DNA of 64,000 bases from CADCUY01 sp964242735 (GTDB lineage: Bacteria > Actinomycetota > Actinomycetes > Actinomycetales > Quadrisphaeraceae), in assembly GCA_964242735.1 (NCBI GenBank), contig CAXTAK010000005.1, positions 108,336 through 172,335 of the forward strand, in the 5' to 3' direction. The notes under the pieces are model-generated. The model made no database searches and was not told the DNA's origin. It worked only from the letters and a program-made list of their open reading frames with translations. The position numbers and the translations under genes were made by a program. Positions 17,741 through 25,513 of the stretch are shown piece after piece. The number at the start of each line of letters is the position of its first letter. Within the stretch, counting starts at the first letter, position 1.

Positions 17741-17778
17741 CGCGCCCCGGAGCCGGCGGGGCCGGCCGCCGGGGCGCG
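17741..17778 (-). other. Large hairpin in the groES-groEL intergenic region
   Basis: CGCGCCCCGG (17741-17750) pairs perfectly with 17769-17778, and an inner GCCGGC pair closes a three-base loop. The structure would form in the transcript between groES and groEL. It could cause partial termination or mark an RNA processing site that adjusts the ratio of the two proteins. Confidence 0.6.
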
Positions 17779-17809
17779 CGTGGTGCTGGTCGTGCGTGGT
17801 GCTGGTCGT
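17778..17809. repeat. 16-bp perfect tandem duplication between groES and groEL
   Basis: GCGTGGTGCTGGTCGT occurs at 17778-17793 and again at 17794-17809 without a mismatch. It lies just downstream of the groES stop in the transcribed direction and has no reading frame of its own. It looks like a recent slippage duplication. Confidence 0.85.
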
Positions 17810-17818
17810 GCTGGGGCG

Positions 17819-18115
17819 TCAGGAGACGACGACGGCCAGGACGTCGCGGGCCGAGAGGACCAGCAGGTCGTCGCCGCCGTACTTGACCTCGGTGCCGCCG
17901 TACTTGGAGTAGATGACGCGGTCGCCGACGGCGACGTCGAGCGGAACGCGGTTGCCGTTGTCGTCGATGCGACCCGGACCCACGCTGAGGACCTCGCCCT
18001 CCTGGGGCTTCTCCTTCGCGGTGTCCGGGATGACCAGCCCGGAGGCGGTGGTCTGCTCGGCGTCGAGGGGCTTGACGACGATGCGGTCCTCGAGCGGCTT
18101 GATGGAGACCGACAT
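17819..18115 (-). CDS. groES: 10 kDa co-chaperonin GroES
   Basis: A 98-residue GroES, normal length, which caps the GroEL ring. It begins SVSIKPLEDRIVVKPL, has the mobile-loop region DAEQTTASGLVIPDTAKEKPQ and ends VKYGGDDLLVLSARDVLAVV. The ATG at 18115 is preceded by AGGGGAGG at good distance. The upstream 225-base region contains two CIRCE elements and a clear promoter, so heat-shock control by HrcA is likely. groEL follows on the same strand. Confidence 0.97.
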   Translation of the reverse strand: MSVSIKPLEDRIVVKPLDAEQTTASGLVIPDTAKEKPQEGEVLSVGPGRIDDNGNRVPLDVAVGDRVIYSKYGGTEVKYGGDDLLVLSARDVLAVVVS

Positions 18116-18214
18116 GGGCGGACCTCCCCTTCCCTGCGTCACTGGAATCGGATGGTGGTCGTGCCGGGGGTCCTCGGCCGTCGTCGCGGGCGCCGGTCGG
18201 GACCGCCGCAGCGG

Positions 18215-18241
18215 TTGGCACCCGCACGGGTCGAGTGCCAG
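18215..18241. promoter_or_regulatory. Second (proximal) CIRCE-like HrcA operator
   Basis: TTGGCACCC-N9-GAGTGCCAG has the CIRCE layout (TTAGCACTC-N9-GAGTGCTAA) with two mismatches between its own arms. It lies between the groES promoter and the groES start, in the transcribed leader. Confidence 0.7.
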
Positions 18242-18246
18242 CTCCG

Positions 18247-18276
18247 ACCCTAGGGGGGCCGTTAGCACTCGGTCAA
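18247..18276 (-). promoter_or_regulatory. groES-groEL promoter
   Basis: On the minus strand TTGACC (18271-18276) and TAGGGT (18247-18252) are 18 bases apart. The -35 lies inside the nine-base spacer of the CIRCE element at 18262-18288, so HrcA binding would block RNA polymerase directly. Confidence 0.75.
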
Positions 18277-18288
18277 CTCGAGTGCCAG
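18262..18288. promoter_or_regulatory. CIRCE HrcA operator over the groES -35
   Basis: TTAGCACTC-N9-GAGTGCCAG: the left arm is a perfect match to the CIRCE consensus and the right arm differs at two positions. It overlaps the groES -35 hexamer. The hrcA gene is not in this window. Confidence 0.88.
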
Positions 18289-18340
18289 GTCAGCTGCTGG
18301 GCGCCGCCGGGGCGCCGGCCCCGGGTGCGAGGATCGGGGC

Positions 18341-19630
18341 GTGGACCCCGCCGGCCTCACCGCGCTGCTCACCGCGGACGGGTGGGCGCTGCTGGAGGCG
18401 CTGCCGCCCTACCGCGAGGACGCGGCGCTGGGCCTGGGCGAGCGGCTGCGCCAGCAGGGCGTGGACCCCTCGCTGGTCGCCGCAGCCATGACCCAGTCGC
18501 GGCTGCGCGCCCGGGGTGCGGTGAAGTTCGGGCCCTTCGCCGCGGGCATGCTCTTCACCCCCGAGGGCCTGGAGCAGGCCACCCGCCTGGAGGTCGCCGC
18601 GCACCACGCGCAGCGCTACGCCGCCGCGGGCATCATGCGCGTGGCCGACCTGGGGTGCGGCATCGGCGGTGACGCGATGGCCTTCGCCGGGCTCGACCGC
18701 GAGGTGCTGGCGGTCGACCGGGACGAGGTCACCGCCGCGGTCGCCGCCGTGAACCTGCGCCACTGGCCGACCGCGCTGGTGCGCCGGGCCGAGGTCGCCG
18801 ACATCGACCTCACCGGCGCCACCGGGGCCGGCGGCGCGGGCCCCGGCGACGGGGTGTGGATCGACCCGGCGCGGCGCAGCCCCGGGGGTCGCCGCGTGCT
18901 GGACCCGCACCGGGCCTCGCCGCCGTGGTCGGAGGTGATGAGGATCGCCGCGGCGGTGCCCGCCACCGGTGTCAAGCTCGCGCCGGGCATCCCCCGCGAC
19001 CTCGCCGACGGCGCGCCGCACGGCGCCGAGACGCAGTGGGTCTCCCTCGACGGGGACGTCGTCGAGGCCGCGGTCTGGTGCGGGCCGCTGGCACGGCCCG
19101 GCGTGCGGCACACAGCGCTGGTGCTGCGCAGCAGCGGCACGGGGACCGCGAGCGCCACGGAGGTCGACGACGTCGGGCTGCGCCGGCCCCTGGCGATCAC
19201 CGCGCGCGAGGAGGTCGGCGCCTACCTCTACGACCCCGACGGCGCGGTGGTCCGCTCCGGTCTGGTCGGCCAGGTGGCCGCGGCGGTGCAGGGCCGCCTG
19301 CTCGACCCCACCATCGCCTACGTCAGCACCGACGCGCTGGTGCGCACACCCCTGGCCGCGGCCTTCGCGGTCGAGGAGGTGCTCCCGTTCTCCCTCAAGG
19401 CCCTGCGCACCCGGTTGCGCGACCGCGGCGTCACGCGGGTGGAGGTCCTCAAGCGCGGCAGCGCCGTCGACGTCGAGCAGCTGCGCCGCCAGCTGCGGCT
19501 GCACGCCAACACCAACACCGGCACCGGCACCGGCACCGGCACCGACCCGAGCGGGAGCGCCGGCGCCTCGCTCGTGCTGACCCGCGTGGCCGGCCAGCCC
19601 GTCGTGGTGATCGCCCGTCGCGTGCAGTGA
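18341..19630 (+). CDS. Class I SAM methyltransferase with THUMP-like C-terminal domain
   Basis: A 429-residue protein. An N-terminal helical region (to about 95) is followed by a Rossmann methyltransferase core with the SAM-binding VADLGCGIGGDAMAFAG, the acidic end of strand 2 (AVDRDE) and the catalytic-region motif IDPARR. The C-terminal part (about 325-429), with the PFSLKALRTRLRDRGVTRVEVLKRG segment, resembles the THUMP-like domain of actinobacterial methyltransferases thought to act on RNA. A Thr-Gly run within it comes from a hexanucleotide repeat. Substrate unknown. The GTG at 18341 is chosen by codon frame; a weak GAGGAT box six bases earlier hints at a leaderless start. Confidence 0.82.
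   Translation: MDPAGLTALLTADGWALLEALPPYREDAALGLGERLRQQGVDPSLVAAAMTQSRLRARGAVKFGPFAAGMLFTPEGLEQATRLEVAAHHAQRYAAAGIMRVADLGCGIGGDAMAFAGLDREVLAVDRDEVTAAVAAVNLRHWPTALVRRAEVADIDLTGATGAGGAGPGDGVWIDPARRSPGGRRVLDPHRASPPWSEVMRIAAAVPATGVKLAPGIPRDLADGAPHGAETQWVSLDGDVVEAAVWCGPLARPGVRHTALVLRSSGTGTASATEVDDVGLRRPLAITAREEVGAYLYDPDGAVVRSGLVGQVAAAVQGRLLDPTIAYVSTDALVRTPLAAAFAVEEVLPFSLKALRTRLRDRGVTRVEVLKRGSAVDVEQLRRQLRLHANTNTGTGTGTGTDPSGSAGASLVLTRVAGQPVVVIARRVQ
19516..19544. repeat. CACCGG hexanucleotide tandem repeat
   Basis: Almost five perfect CACCGG units inside the methyltransferase gene, preceded by two degenerate CAACAC-like units, encode an alternating Thr-Gly run. It is a rotation of the same hexamer as the repeat at 331-363. 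Copy changes would keep the frame. Confidence 0.88.
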
Positions 19631-19711
19631 TGTGTCTGAGCGGGAGCTTCCCCGTTCGATCGACGGGCCCGGGGGGTGGTCTACTGCGCCCATGCGAGAA
19701 GGTCTGCGCCC

Positions 19712-20890
19712 ATGAGAGTCGTCTTCGCGTCGCTGCCCATCGCCGACCACGTCCACGCGCTGATGGCGCTGGCGGAGGCGTGCCGGGCCGCCGGCCACGA
19801 GGCGGTGGTGGTGACCGGCGAGCCGTTCGGCCCCCAGCTGCGCGCCCAGGGCTGGGCGGTGCGCGCGGTGGAGGTCGACGTCGGGGCGGCGATCTCGGCG
19901 GCCGTCGTCGCCGACCCCACGATCGTGCGGCTGCCGCCCCCGCAGAAGTGGCGCATGGGCGTGGCCACCTGGGGCGAGGCGGTGCCCGAGCGCACCACCG
20001 GCCCGCTGCTCGACGCGCTGGAGGAGCTGCGCCCCGATCTCGTGGTGTACGAGGAGACGAACTGCGGCGCCGCGGTGGCGGCCGGGCTCGCCGGGATCCC
20101 CGCGGTGCGCCACGGCCTGGGACCGGCGCTCCCCCTGGAGCAGCAGGTGGGGTTCGCCCACGCCATGGCCGCCCGGTGGTCGGCCATGGGCGGCACGCCT
20201 CCCGAGGGCCTCGCGGTCCTCGGCGCGGCGCACCTCGACCGCTACCCGCAGGGCTTGAGCGACGCCGAGCCGGCCCCGTCCCTGCGGCGGCTGCCGATGC
20301 GCCCGGACCCGTGGGAGGAGGCGGTGCCCCAGCCGGACCTCGGTGCTCCCGGGGACCGGCCGCTGGTGCACCTGACGCTCGGCACGGTCGCCAGCAGCGG
20401 GGGCCCGGCCGGGCCGACCGGTGGGCCCGCGGTGCTGACCCGGACCGCTGAGGCGCTGTCGGAGCTGGACGTCGACGTGCTCGTGACCGTCGGCGCCGGT
20501 GGTGACCTCGACGCAGCCGGTCCCCCCCGGGACGGGCTGCGGGTCGAGCGCACCGCCTCCGTCCGCGCGGTGCTCGCCCGCGCGGCCGTGCTCGTGCACT
20601 CCGGTGCCAGCGGCGCCTCGTTGGGGGCCTTCACCCACGGCGTCCCCCAGCTGGTGCTGCCGCAGGGCCACGGCGACCAGTTCCTCAACGCCGCCGCGGT
20701 CGCCCGCAGCGGTACCGGTCTGGTGGTCTCCCCCTGGGGGACGAGCGCCGGCGACATCACCGAGGCGGCGGGCCGGCTGCTGCACGAGGAGGGCTTCCGC
20801 GCCCGTGCCGGCGCGCTCGCCCAGCAGGTGGCGCAGATGCCGGCACCGAGCACCGTCGTGGACGACCTGGAGCAGATCGCGGGAGGCTGA
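19712..20890 (+). CDS. Glycosyltransferase of the UDP-glucuronosyl/macrolide family (GT1-like)
   Basis: A 392-residue GT-B glycosyltransferase. The N-terminus MRVVFASLPIADHVHALMALAEA is the usual first strand and helix. The C-terminal half has VHLTLGTVAS, then the donor-site region VLVHSGASGASLGAFTHGVPQLVLPQGHGDQFLNA, where family members carry HxGxGT and a D-Q pair; here the usual HGGxGT reads HSGASGA. Relatives attach sugars to antibiotics, sterols or other lipophilic acceptors. No biosynthetic cluster surrounds it, so the acceptor is unknown. The ATG at 19712 follows GAGAAGG. An 11-base direct repeat (CTGCGCCCATG) at 19684 and 19704 lies at the start. Confidence 0.82.
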   Translation: MRVVFASLPIADHVHALMALAEACRAAGHEAVVVTGEPFGPQLRAQGWAVRAVEVDVGAAISAAVVADPTIVRLPPPQKWRMGVATWGEAVPERTTGPLLDALEELRPDLVVYEETNCGAAVAAGLAGIPAVRHGLGPALPLEQQVGFAHAMAARWSAMGGTPPEGLAVLGAAHLDRYPQGLSDAEPAPSLRRLPMRPDPWEEAVPQPDLGAPGDRPLVHLTLGTVASSGGPAGPTGGPAVLTRTAEALSELDVDVLVTVGAGGDLDAAGPPRDGLRVERTASVRAVLARAAVLVHSGASGASLGAFTHGVPQLVLPQGHGDQFLNAAAVARSGTGLVVSPWGTSAGDITEAAGRLLHEEGFRARAGALAQQVAQMPAPSTVVDDLEQIAGG

Positions 20891-20895
20891 GCCGC

Positions 20896-21954
20896 TCACG
20901 CCGGCACGTGCACGGTCCTCGCGGGCAGCGCGGGGTCCACGGCCAGGTCCGACCCCGACGGCGCCCCCCCGTCGCGCAGCACCTGCGCCGCGAGCGCGGC
21001 GACCATCGCCCCGTTGTCGGTGCACAGCGCCACCGGGGGCACCCGCAGCGCGAGCCCCGCTGCCGCGCACCGCTGGGCCAGCAGCTCGCGGACGCGGGTG
21101 TTGGCCGCCACCCCTCCCCCGAGCAGCACCGTGGACACCCCGTGCGCCCGGGCGGCGGCGACGGCCTTGGCGGACAGGACGTCGGCCACGGACTCCTGGA
21201 ACGAGGCCGCCACGTCCGCGACGTCCACCGCCGCCCCTCGGGAGCGGGCGGTGTCCACGTGGCGGGCCACCGCCGTCTTCAGCCCCGAGAAGGAGAAGTC
21301 GTGGGGTCGGCGGCGCAGGTCCTCGGCGGTGCTCAGCGCACGGGGGAAGCTGACGGCGGCGGGGTCCCCGCCGCGGGCGGCGCCCTCCAGGTGCGGGCCC
21401 CCCGGGTAGGGCAGGGCGAGCAGGCGGGCGACCTTGTCGAAGGCCTCGCCCGCCGCGTCGTCCAGGGTCTGCCCGAGCAGCGCCACGTCGCGGACCCCGT
21501 CACGCACCAGGAGCAGCTCGGTGTGACCGCCGCTGACCAGCAGCGCGACCGCCGGGTCGGGCAGGGCGCCGTTGACGAGCAGGTCGACCGCGACGTGGGC
21601 GACGAGGTGGTTGACCCCGTACAGGGGCACCCCCAGGGCCAGCGACAGGGCCTTCGCGGCGGCCACCCCGACCATCAGGGCGCCCGCGAGCCCGGGGCCG
21701 GCGGTGACCGCGACGACGTCGACGTCGGCCAGGGGCACCCCGGCGGCGTCCAGCGCCCGGCGCAGGGTGGGCACCACGGCCTCCAGGTGCGCCCTGCTGG
21801 CGACCTCGGGCACCACCCCGCCGAAGCGGGCGTGCTCGTCCACGCTGCTGGCCACCGCCTGGCCCAGGAGCGCGGTGCCGCGCACCAGGCCGACCCCGGT
21901 CTCGTCGCACGAGGTCTCCACGCCCAGCACCAGGGGTTCGCCGCGGGACTCCAC
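20896..21954 (-). CDS. tsaD: tRNA threonylcarbamoyladenosine transferase TsaD
   Basis: A 352-residue TsaD/Kae1 protein that, with TsaB and TsaE, transfers the threonylcarbamoyl group to A37 of ANN-decoding tRNAs. It has the start VLGVETSCDETGVGLV, the metal-binding histidines in NHLVAH, the nucleotide-fold SGGHTELLLV, FSGLKTAV and LLGGGVAANTRVRE, and the closing metal Asp in CTDNGAM. It starts with GTG 19 bases after rimI, in the order tsaB-rimI-tsaD; tsaE is separate at 26259-26702. The gene ends five bases from the convergent glycosyltransferase. Confidence 0.97.
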   Translation of the reverse strand: MESRGEPLVLGVETSCDETGVGLVRGTALLGQAVASSVDEHARFGGVVPEVASRAHLEAVVPTLRRALDAAGVPLADVDVVAVTAGPGLAGALMVGVAAAKALSLALGVPLYGVNHLVAHVAVDLLVNGALPDPAVALLVSGGHTELLLVRDGVRDVALLGQTLDDAAGEAFDKVARLLALPYPGGPHLEGAARGGDPAAVSFPRALSTAEDLRRRPHDFSFSGLKTAVARHVDTARSRGAAVDVADVAASFQESVADVLSAKAVAAARAHGVSTVLLGGGVAANTRVRELLAQRCAAAGLALRVPPVALCTDNGAMVAALAAQVLRDGGAPSGSDLAVDPALPARTVHVPA

Positions 21955-21973
21955 GGCGGGAGCGTAGGCGGGC

Positions 21974-22423
21974 TCAGGCCGGGCGGCGGCGCATGACCAC
22001 GGCGTCGACGTCCCCGGGGTAGTACCGCCGGCGCACGGAGAGCCGCTCGAAGCCCTCGGAGGCGTACAGGCCGAGCGCGACGTCGTTGTCCGCGCGGACC
22101 TCCAGCACCACCGAGGTCGCCTGCTGCTGGCGCGCGCGCTCGAGCAGGGCGCGCAGCAGCGCCCGGCCGAGTCCCCGGCCGCGCGCGGCCGGTGCCACCG
22201 CCAGGGTCTGCACGTCGGCGTCGCCGCCCCGCGCGCAGGCGAGCCCGGCGTAGCCCAGGGGCTCCCCCGCCCCGCCGGGGGCCAGGAGGTAGGTGCGGCC
22301 GGGAGCGGCCAGCTCCGACCAGAACGTCTCCGCGCTCCACGCGCCCGCCCCGAACAGCTCCACCTCCAGGGGCACGAGCGCCTCGACGTCGAACCAGCGC
22401 AGCCGGCGCAGCGCTGCGCTCAC
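21974..22423 (-). CDS. rimI: Ribosomal protein S18-alanine N-acetyltransferase-like GNAT protein
   Basis: A 149-residue GNAT acetyltransferase. The acetyl-CoA loop VAPAARGRGLGRALL, the preceding strand VQTLAV, and the tail LGLYASEGFERLSVRRRYYPGDVDAVVMRR with the Tyr-Tyr element are as in RimI. Its GTG start overlaps the tsaB stop by four bases. RimI genes are regularly coupled to tsaB and tsaD. The real substrate in actinobacteria may be other N-termini; the name follows family and context. Confidence 0.9.
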   Translation of the reverse strand: MSAALRRLRWFDVEALVPLEVELFGAGAWSAETFWSELAAPGRTYLLAPGGAGEPLGYAGLACARGGDADVQTLAVAPAARGRGLGRALLRALLERARQQQATSVVLEVRADNDVALGLYASEGFERLSVRRRYYPGDVDAVVMRRRPA

Positions 22424-23127
22424 GGGCGCTCCACCGGCTCGGCCGCGTCCGGGCGCCGCAGGTACAGCGGCTCCGGGGGGTCGAGGGGGATGCCGCGCGC
22501 GAGCCGGTCGACGGCGAGCGCGGCGAGCCACCCGGGGTCCAGCGCGGTCGGCAGGTCCGCGCGCCAGTGCACCACCTGCTCGTAGCGCTGGGCGCCGGCG
22601 CCGACCGCCGGCAGGGGCGGCACCTGGCCCGGCGGCCCCACGCGCGGACCCTCCAGACGCACCCACCCGGTGAGCGGGTCGGCCGCGCCCCCGGCGCCCC
22701 CGGGGCGCCCGACGCTGTAGCGGGCCCAGTGCACCTCGCGGCGCCGGGCGTCGGTGACGGCGACCACGTCCCCGGCCAGCGGCGCCGTCCCGGGCGGGGC
22801 GGTGCCCGGTGCGGCGTCGAGCGCGGTGGCGAGCAGGGCGTCGAGGCTGCACAGGCCGCCGACCGGGATGCCCAGGGCCTCACCCATCACCAGGGCGGTC
22901 ACCACCCCGACCCGCAGCCCGGTGTAGGGCGCGGGCCCCGTGCCGACCACCACCTGGGTCAGGTCGCGCGCCGAGATCCCGGCGCGGGCCAGCACGTCCT
23001 GCACGGCGGGGGCGAGGAGCTCCACGTGGCGTCGCGGGTCCTCCTCGACCCGGGCGGCCAGCACGCGCGCCCCGTCGTGCACGGCGACGCGCACCGTCGC
23101 CGACGTGTCCAGGGCGAGCAGCATCAC
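22420..23127 (-). CDS. tsaB: tRNA t6A biosynthesis protein TsaB
   Basis: A 235-residue TsaB, the inactive paralogue of TsaD that forms the scaffold of the t6A complex. The ASKHA fold begins LLALDTSATVRVAV, and GTGPAPYTGLRVGVVTALVMGEALGIPV is the conserved heart of the family; the metal-binding histidines of TsaD are absent, as expected. A GTG (23127) directly precedes an ATG (23124); the GTG is preferred because it lies six bases after a TAGGCT box. The stop overlaps rimI. The gene is divergent from the MarR regulator. Confidence 0.92.
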   Translation of the reverse strand: MMLLALDTSATVRVAVHDGARVLAARVEEDPRRHVELLAPAVQDVLARAGISARDLTQVVVGTGPAPYTGLRVGVVTALVMGEALGIPVGGLCSLDALLATALDAAPGTAPPGTAPLAGDVVAVTDARRREVHWARYSVGRPGGAGGAADPLTGWVRLEGPRVGPPGQVPPLPAVGAGAQRYEQVVHWRADLPTALDPGWLAALAVDRLARGIPLDPPEPLYLRRPDAAEPVERP

Positions 23128-23133
23128 CGCACG

Positions 23134-23139
23134 AGCCTA
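23134..23139 (-). promoter_or_regulatory. -10 box (TAGGCT) of a probable leaderless tsaB-rimI-tsaD transcript
   Basis: TAGGCT on the minus strand ends six bases before the GTG start of tsaB. No Shine-Dalgarno sequence or clear -35 is present. Confidence 0.4.
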
Positions 23140-23191
23140 GGCCGACCGGGCGACGAGGAATAGCTGCAGGGCACAAGCAGTTGTAGGCTCC

Positions 23192-23698
23192 ATGCACATC
23201 AGTCAGGAGCACCAGGACGCGCGCCGCAGCGCGACGTCGGCGGTGATGGACCAGTCCCTCGCCCTGGTGAGGCTCCTGAGCACCCTGCGGGCCCAGAAGC
23301 AGGACCGCTCCGCGCACCTGCTGCTCTTCTCGGTCGGCCGCTGCGGTCCCCTGCGGCAGTCGGCGCTCGCCGAGCTCTCCCACATCGACTCCTCCACGAT
23401 CAGCCGCCACGTGGCGGACCTGGTCGCCCAGGGCCTGGTCGTGCGGCAGCCCGACCCCGCGGACGGGCGGGCCAGCCTGCTCGCCCTGACCAGCGACGGT
23501 TCCGCAGCGCTGGCCTCGATGCGCCGCGAGCGCGACGAGCGGGCCTCCGAGGCCCTCAGCGGCTGGGCCACCGCGGAGCTCATCGCCTTCACGGTCTCCC
23601 TCACCCGCTACACCCACGACCTCGAGAAGCTCCTCGCGGCCCCCACCACCGCTGCAGCTCCCCGAGCTGGAGCGGCGACGCCCCAGGAGGGCGCATGA
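23192..23698 (+). CDS. MarR-family transcriptional regulator
   Basis: A 168-residue winged-helix regulator. After a helix that includes LALVRLLSTLRAQ, the recognition part reads RQSALAELSHIDSSTISRHVADLVAQGLVVRQPDPADGRASLLALT, with the DGR wing of MarR proteins. The C-terminal helix handles dimerisation and ends in an Ala/Pro tail. Its stop overlaps the ATG of the DHA2 exporter (ATGA), the usual arrangement of a repressor and the pump it controls. A weak inverted repeat (AGCTGC...GCAGTT) at 23162-23182 just upstream could be its operator. The inducer is not known. Confidence 0.9.
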   Translation: MHISQEHQDARRSATSAVMDQSLALVRLLSTLRAQKQDRSAHLLLFSVGRCGPLRQSALAELSHIDSSTISRHVADLVAQGLVVRQPDPADGRASLLALTSDGSAALASMRRERDERASEALSGWATAELIAFTVSLTRYTHDLEKLLAAPTTAAAPRAGAATPQEGA

Positions 23699-25485
23699 CC
23701 ACCACCGACTCGGCACCACCCACCTCCCGCCCCGCGGGGACGCCGCCCGGGCCTCCCGGCCCCCCCGGAGGCGGCCCCCCCGGAGGCGGTGCACCGCCCG
23801 CCGGCGCCTTCACCGACCGCCAGATCAGGACAGTCATCAGCGGCCTGCTGATCGGGATGTTCCTCGCGTCCCTGGACCAGACGGTGGTCTCCACCGCGAT
23901 CCGGACCATCGCCGACGACCTCCAGGGCTACGACCTGCAGGCCTGGGTGACGACGGCGTTCCTGATCACCTCGACGATCTCCACCCCGCTCTACGGCAAG
24001 CTCTCCGACCTCTACGGCCGCAAGCCGCTGTACCTCACCGCCATCTCCCTGTTCGTCCTGGGCTCCGTGCTGTGCACCTTCGCCACCTCGATGTACGGCC
24101 TGGCCGCGGCCCGCGCCGTCCAGGGGCTCGGCGCCGGCGGCCTGCTGTCGCTGGCGTTCACCATCCTCGGCGACCTCGTGCCGCCGCGGGAGCGCAGCAG
24201 GTACCAGGCGTACTTCATGGGCGTCTTCGGCGTCTCGTCCGTCATCGGCCCGGTGGTGGGCGGGGTGCTCTCCGGCGTCAGCTCCATCGCCGGCATCAGC
24301 GGCTGGCGCTGGATCTTCCTGCTCAACATCCCGCTGGGCGCCCTGGCCTTCGTGGTCGTCACCAAGGTCCTGCACATCCCGCACACCCGCAGGGACGAGC
24401 GCGTGGACTGGGCCGGCGCGGTCGCGCTGTCGGCCTTCCTCGTGCCGCTGCTCGTCATCGCCGAGCAGGGGCGCACGTGGGGGTGGACGTCGACCCGGGC
24501 GCTGCTCTGCTACACCGTCGGGGCCGTGGGCTTCGCGGCGTTCCTGGCGGTCGAGAGGCGCGCCGGCGCCGCCGGGCTGCTGCCGCTGCGGATGTTCCGC
24601 TCCCGCACCTTCACCGTCGGGGTGACCGCCTCGGCACTGGTGGGCATCGGGATGTTCGGTGGCCTGCTGCTCATGCCGCAGTACCTGCAGGTGGTCAAGG
24701 GCTCCAGCCCGACCGTGGCCGGGTTCCAGATGCTCCCGCTGGTGATGGGCATCATCGTCGGCGGCGCGTTCGGCGGGCGGTTCATCAGCCGCACCGGCCA
24801 CTACCGGATCCTGCCGATCGTCGGGACCGGTGTCATGACCGGGGTGCTGCTGGCCCTGTCGAGGATCACCGCCGACACCCAGTACCTCGCCCTGGCGCCC
24901 CTGATGCTGGGCATGGGCGTGGGCCTGGGCCTGACCATGCAGCCGCTGATCCTGGCCGTGCAGAACGCGGCCAGCCCCCGGGAGATCGGCGTCGCGACGT
25001 CCTCGGTGACCTTCTTCCGCCAGATCGGCGGCACCATCGGCGTCGCCGGCCTGCTCTCGATGCTGTTCTCCGTCCTGGGCGGTCGAGTGGCCAGCGCCTA
25101 CCGCGCTGCAGCGGCCGACCCGGCGTTCGCGGCCGTGGTGGCCGCCGACCCGGCGAAGGCCAAGGCGCTCACCGCCAGCACCGCGCAGGGCCTGGCGAGC
25201 ACGGAGTCGTTCACCGGGCTCGACCCGGTGCTCTCGGCGCCCTTCTTCAACGCGTTCACCGACTCGATCGGGTCGGTCCTCCTGGTCGCCGCCGCCGCCG
25301 TGGCGCTCGGCTTCGTCATCACCCTGTTCCTGCCCGAGGTGGAGCTGCGCACGACCTCGGGCCTCCAGGCCCGCTCGGAGGCGGCCGTGGAGCAGGCGGC
25401 GAGGTCCGCAGGTGCTGCGGCACCGACGTCCAGCGCCCCCAGCGCCGCCCCGGGCACCACCCCGGAGGTCGTCCGCCGCGGCTGA
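23695..25485 (+). CDS. MFS transporter, DHA2 (EmrB/QacA) drug-efflux family
   Basis: A 596-residue proton-driven exporter of about 14 membrane helices. The N-terminal 37 residues are a Pro-Gly-rich cytoplasmic lead with three near-identical PPGGG blocks. The family motifs are SLDQTVVSTAIRTIADDL in helix 1, GKLSDLYGRKPLY in the first loop (motif A) and GPVVGGVLSG in helix 5 (motif C of antiporters). A large loop lies before the last helix (about residues 470-525), and the C-terminal tail is Ala/Ser/Pro-rich. It is coupled to the MarR gene. Substrates are probably lipophilic cations or antibiotics, but the sequence does not tell which. Confidence 0.92.
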   Translation: MTTTDSAPPTSRPAGTPPGPPGPPGGGPPGGGAPPAGAFTDRQIRTVISGLLIGMFLASLDQTVVSTAIRTIADDLQGYDLQAWVTTAFLITSTISTPLYGKLSDLYGRKPLYLTAISLFVLGSVLCTFATSMYGLAAARAVQGLGAGGLLSLAFTILGDLVPPRERSRYQAYFMGVFGVSSVIGPVVGGVLSGVSSIAGISGWRWIFLLNIPLGALAFVVVTKVLHIPHTRRDERVDWAGAVALSAFLVPLLVIAEQGRTWGWTSTRALLCYTVGAVGFAAFLAVERRAGAAGLLPLRMFRSRTFTVGVTASALVGIGMFGGLLLMPQYLQVVKGSSPTVAGFQMLPLVMGIIVGGAFGGRFISRTGHYRILPIVGTGVMTGVLLALSRITADTQYLALAPLMLGMGVGLGLTMQPLILAVQNAASPREIGVATSSVTFFRQIGGTIGVAGLLSMLFSVLGGRVASAYRAAAADPAFAAVVAADPAKAKALTASTAQGLASTESFTGLDPVLSAPFFNAFTDSIGSVLLVAAAAVALGFVITLFLPEVELRTTSGLQARSEAAVEQAARSAGAAAPTSSAPSAAPGTTPEVVRRG

Positions 25486-25513
25486 GCGCGACGTGCACCA
25501 CCCGGCGGGGGCG

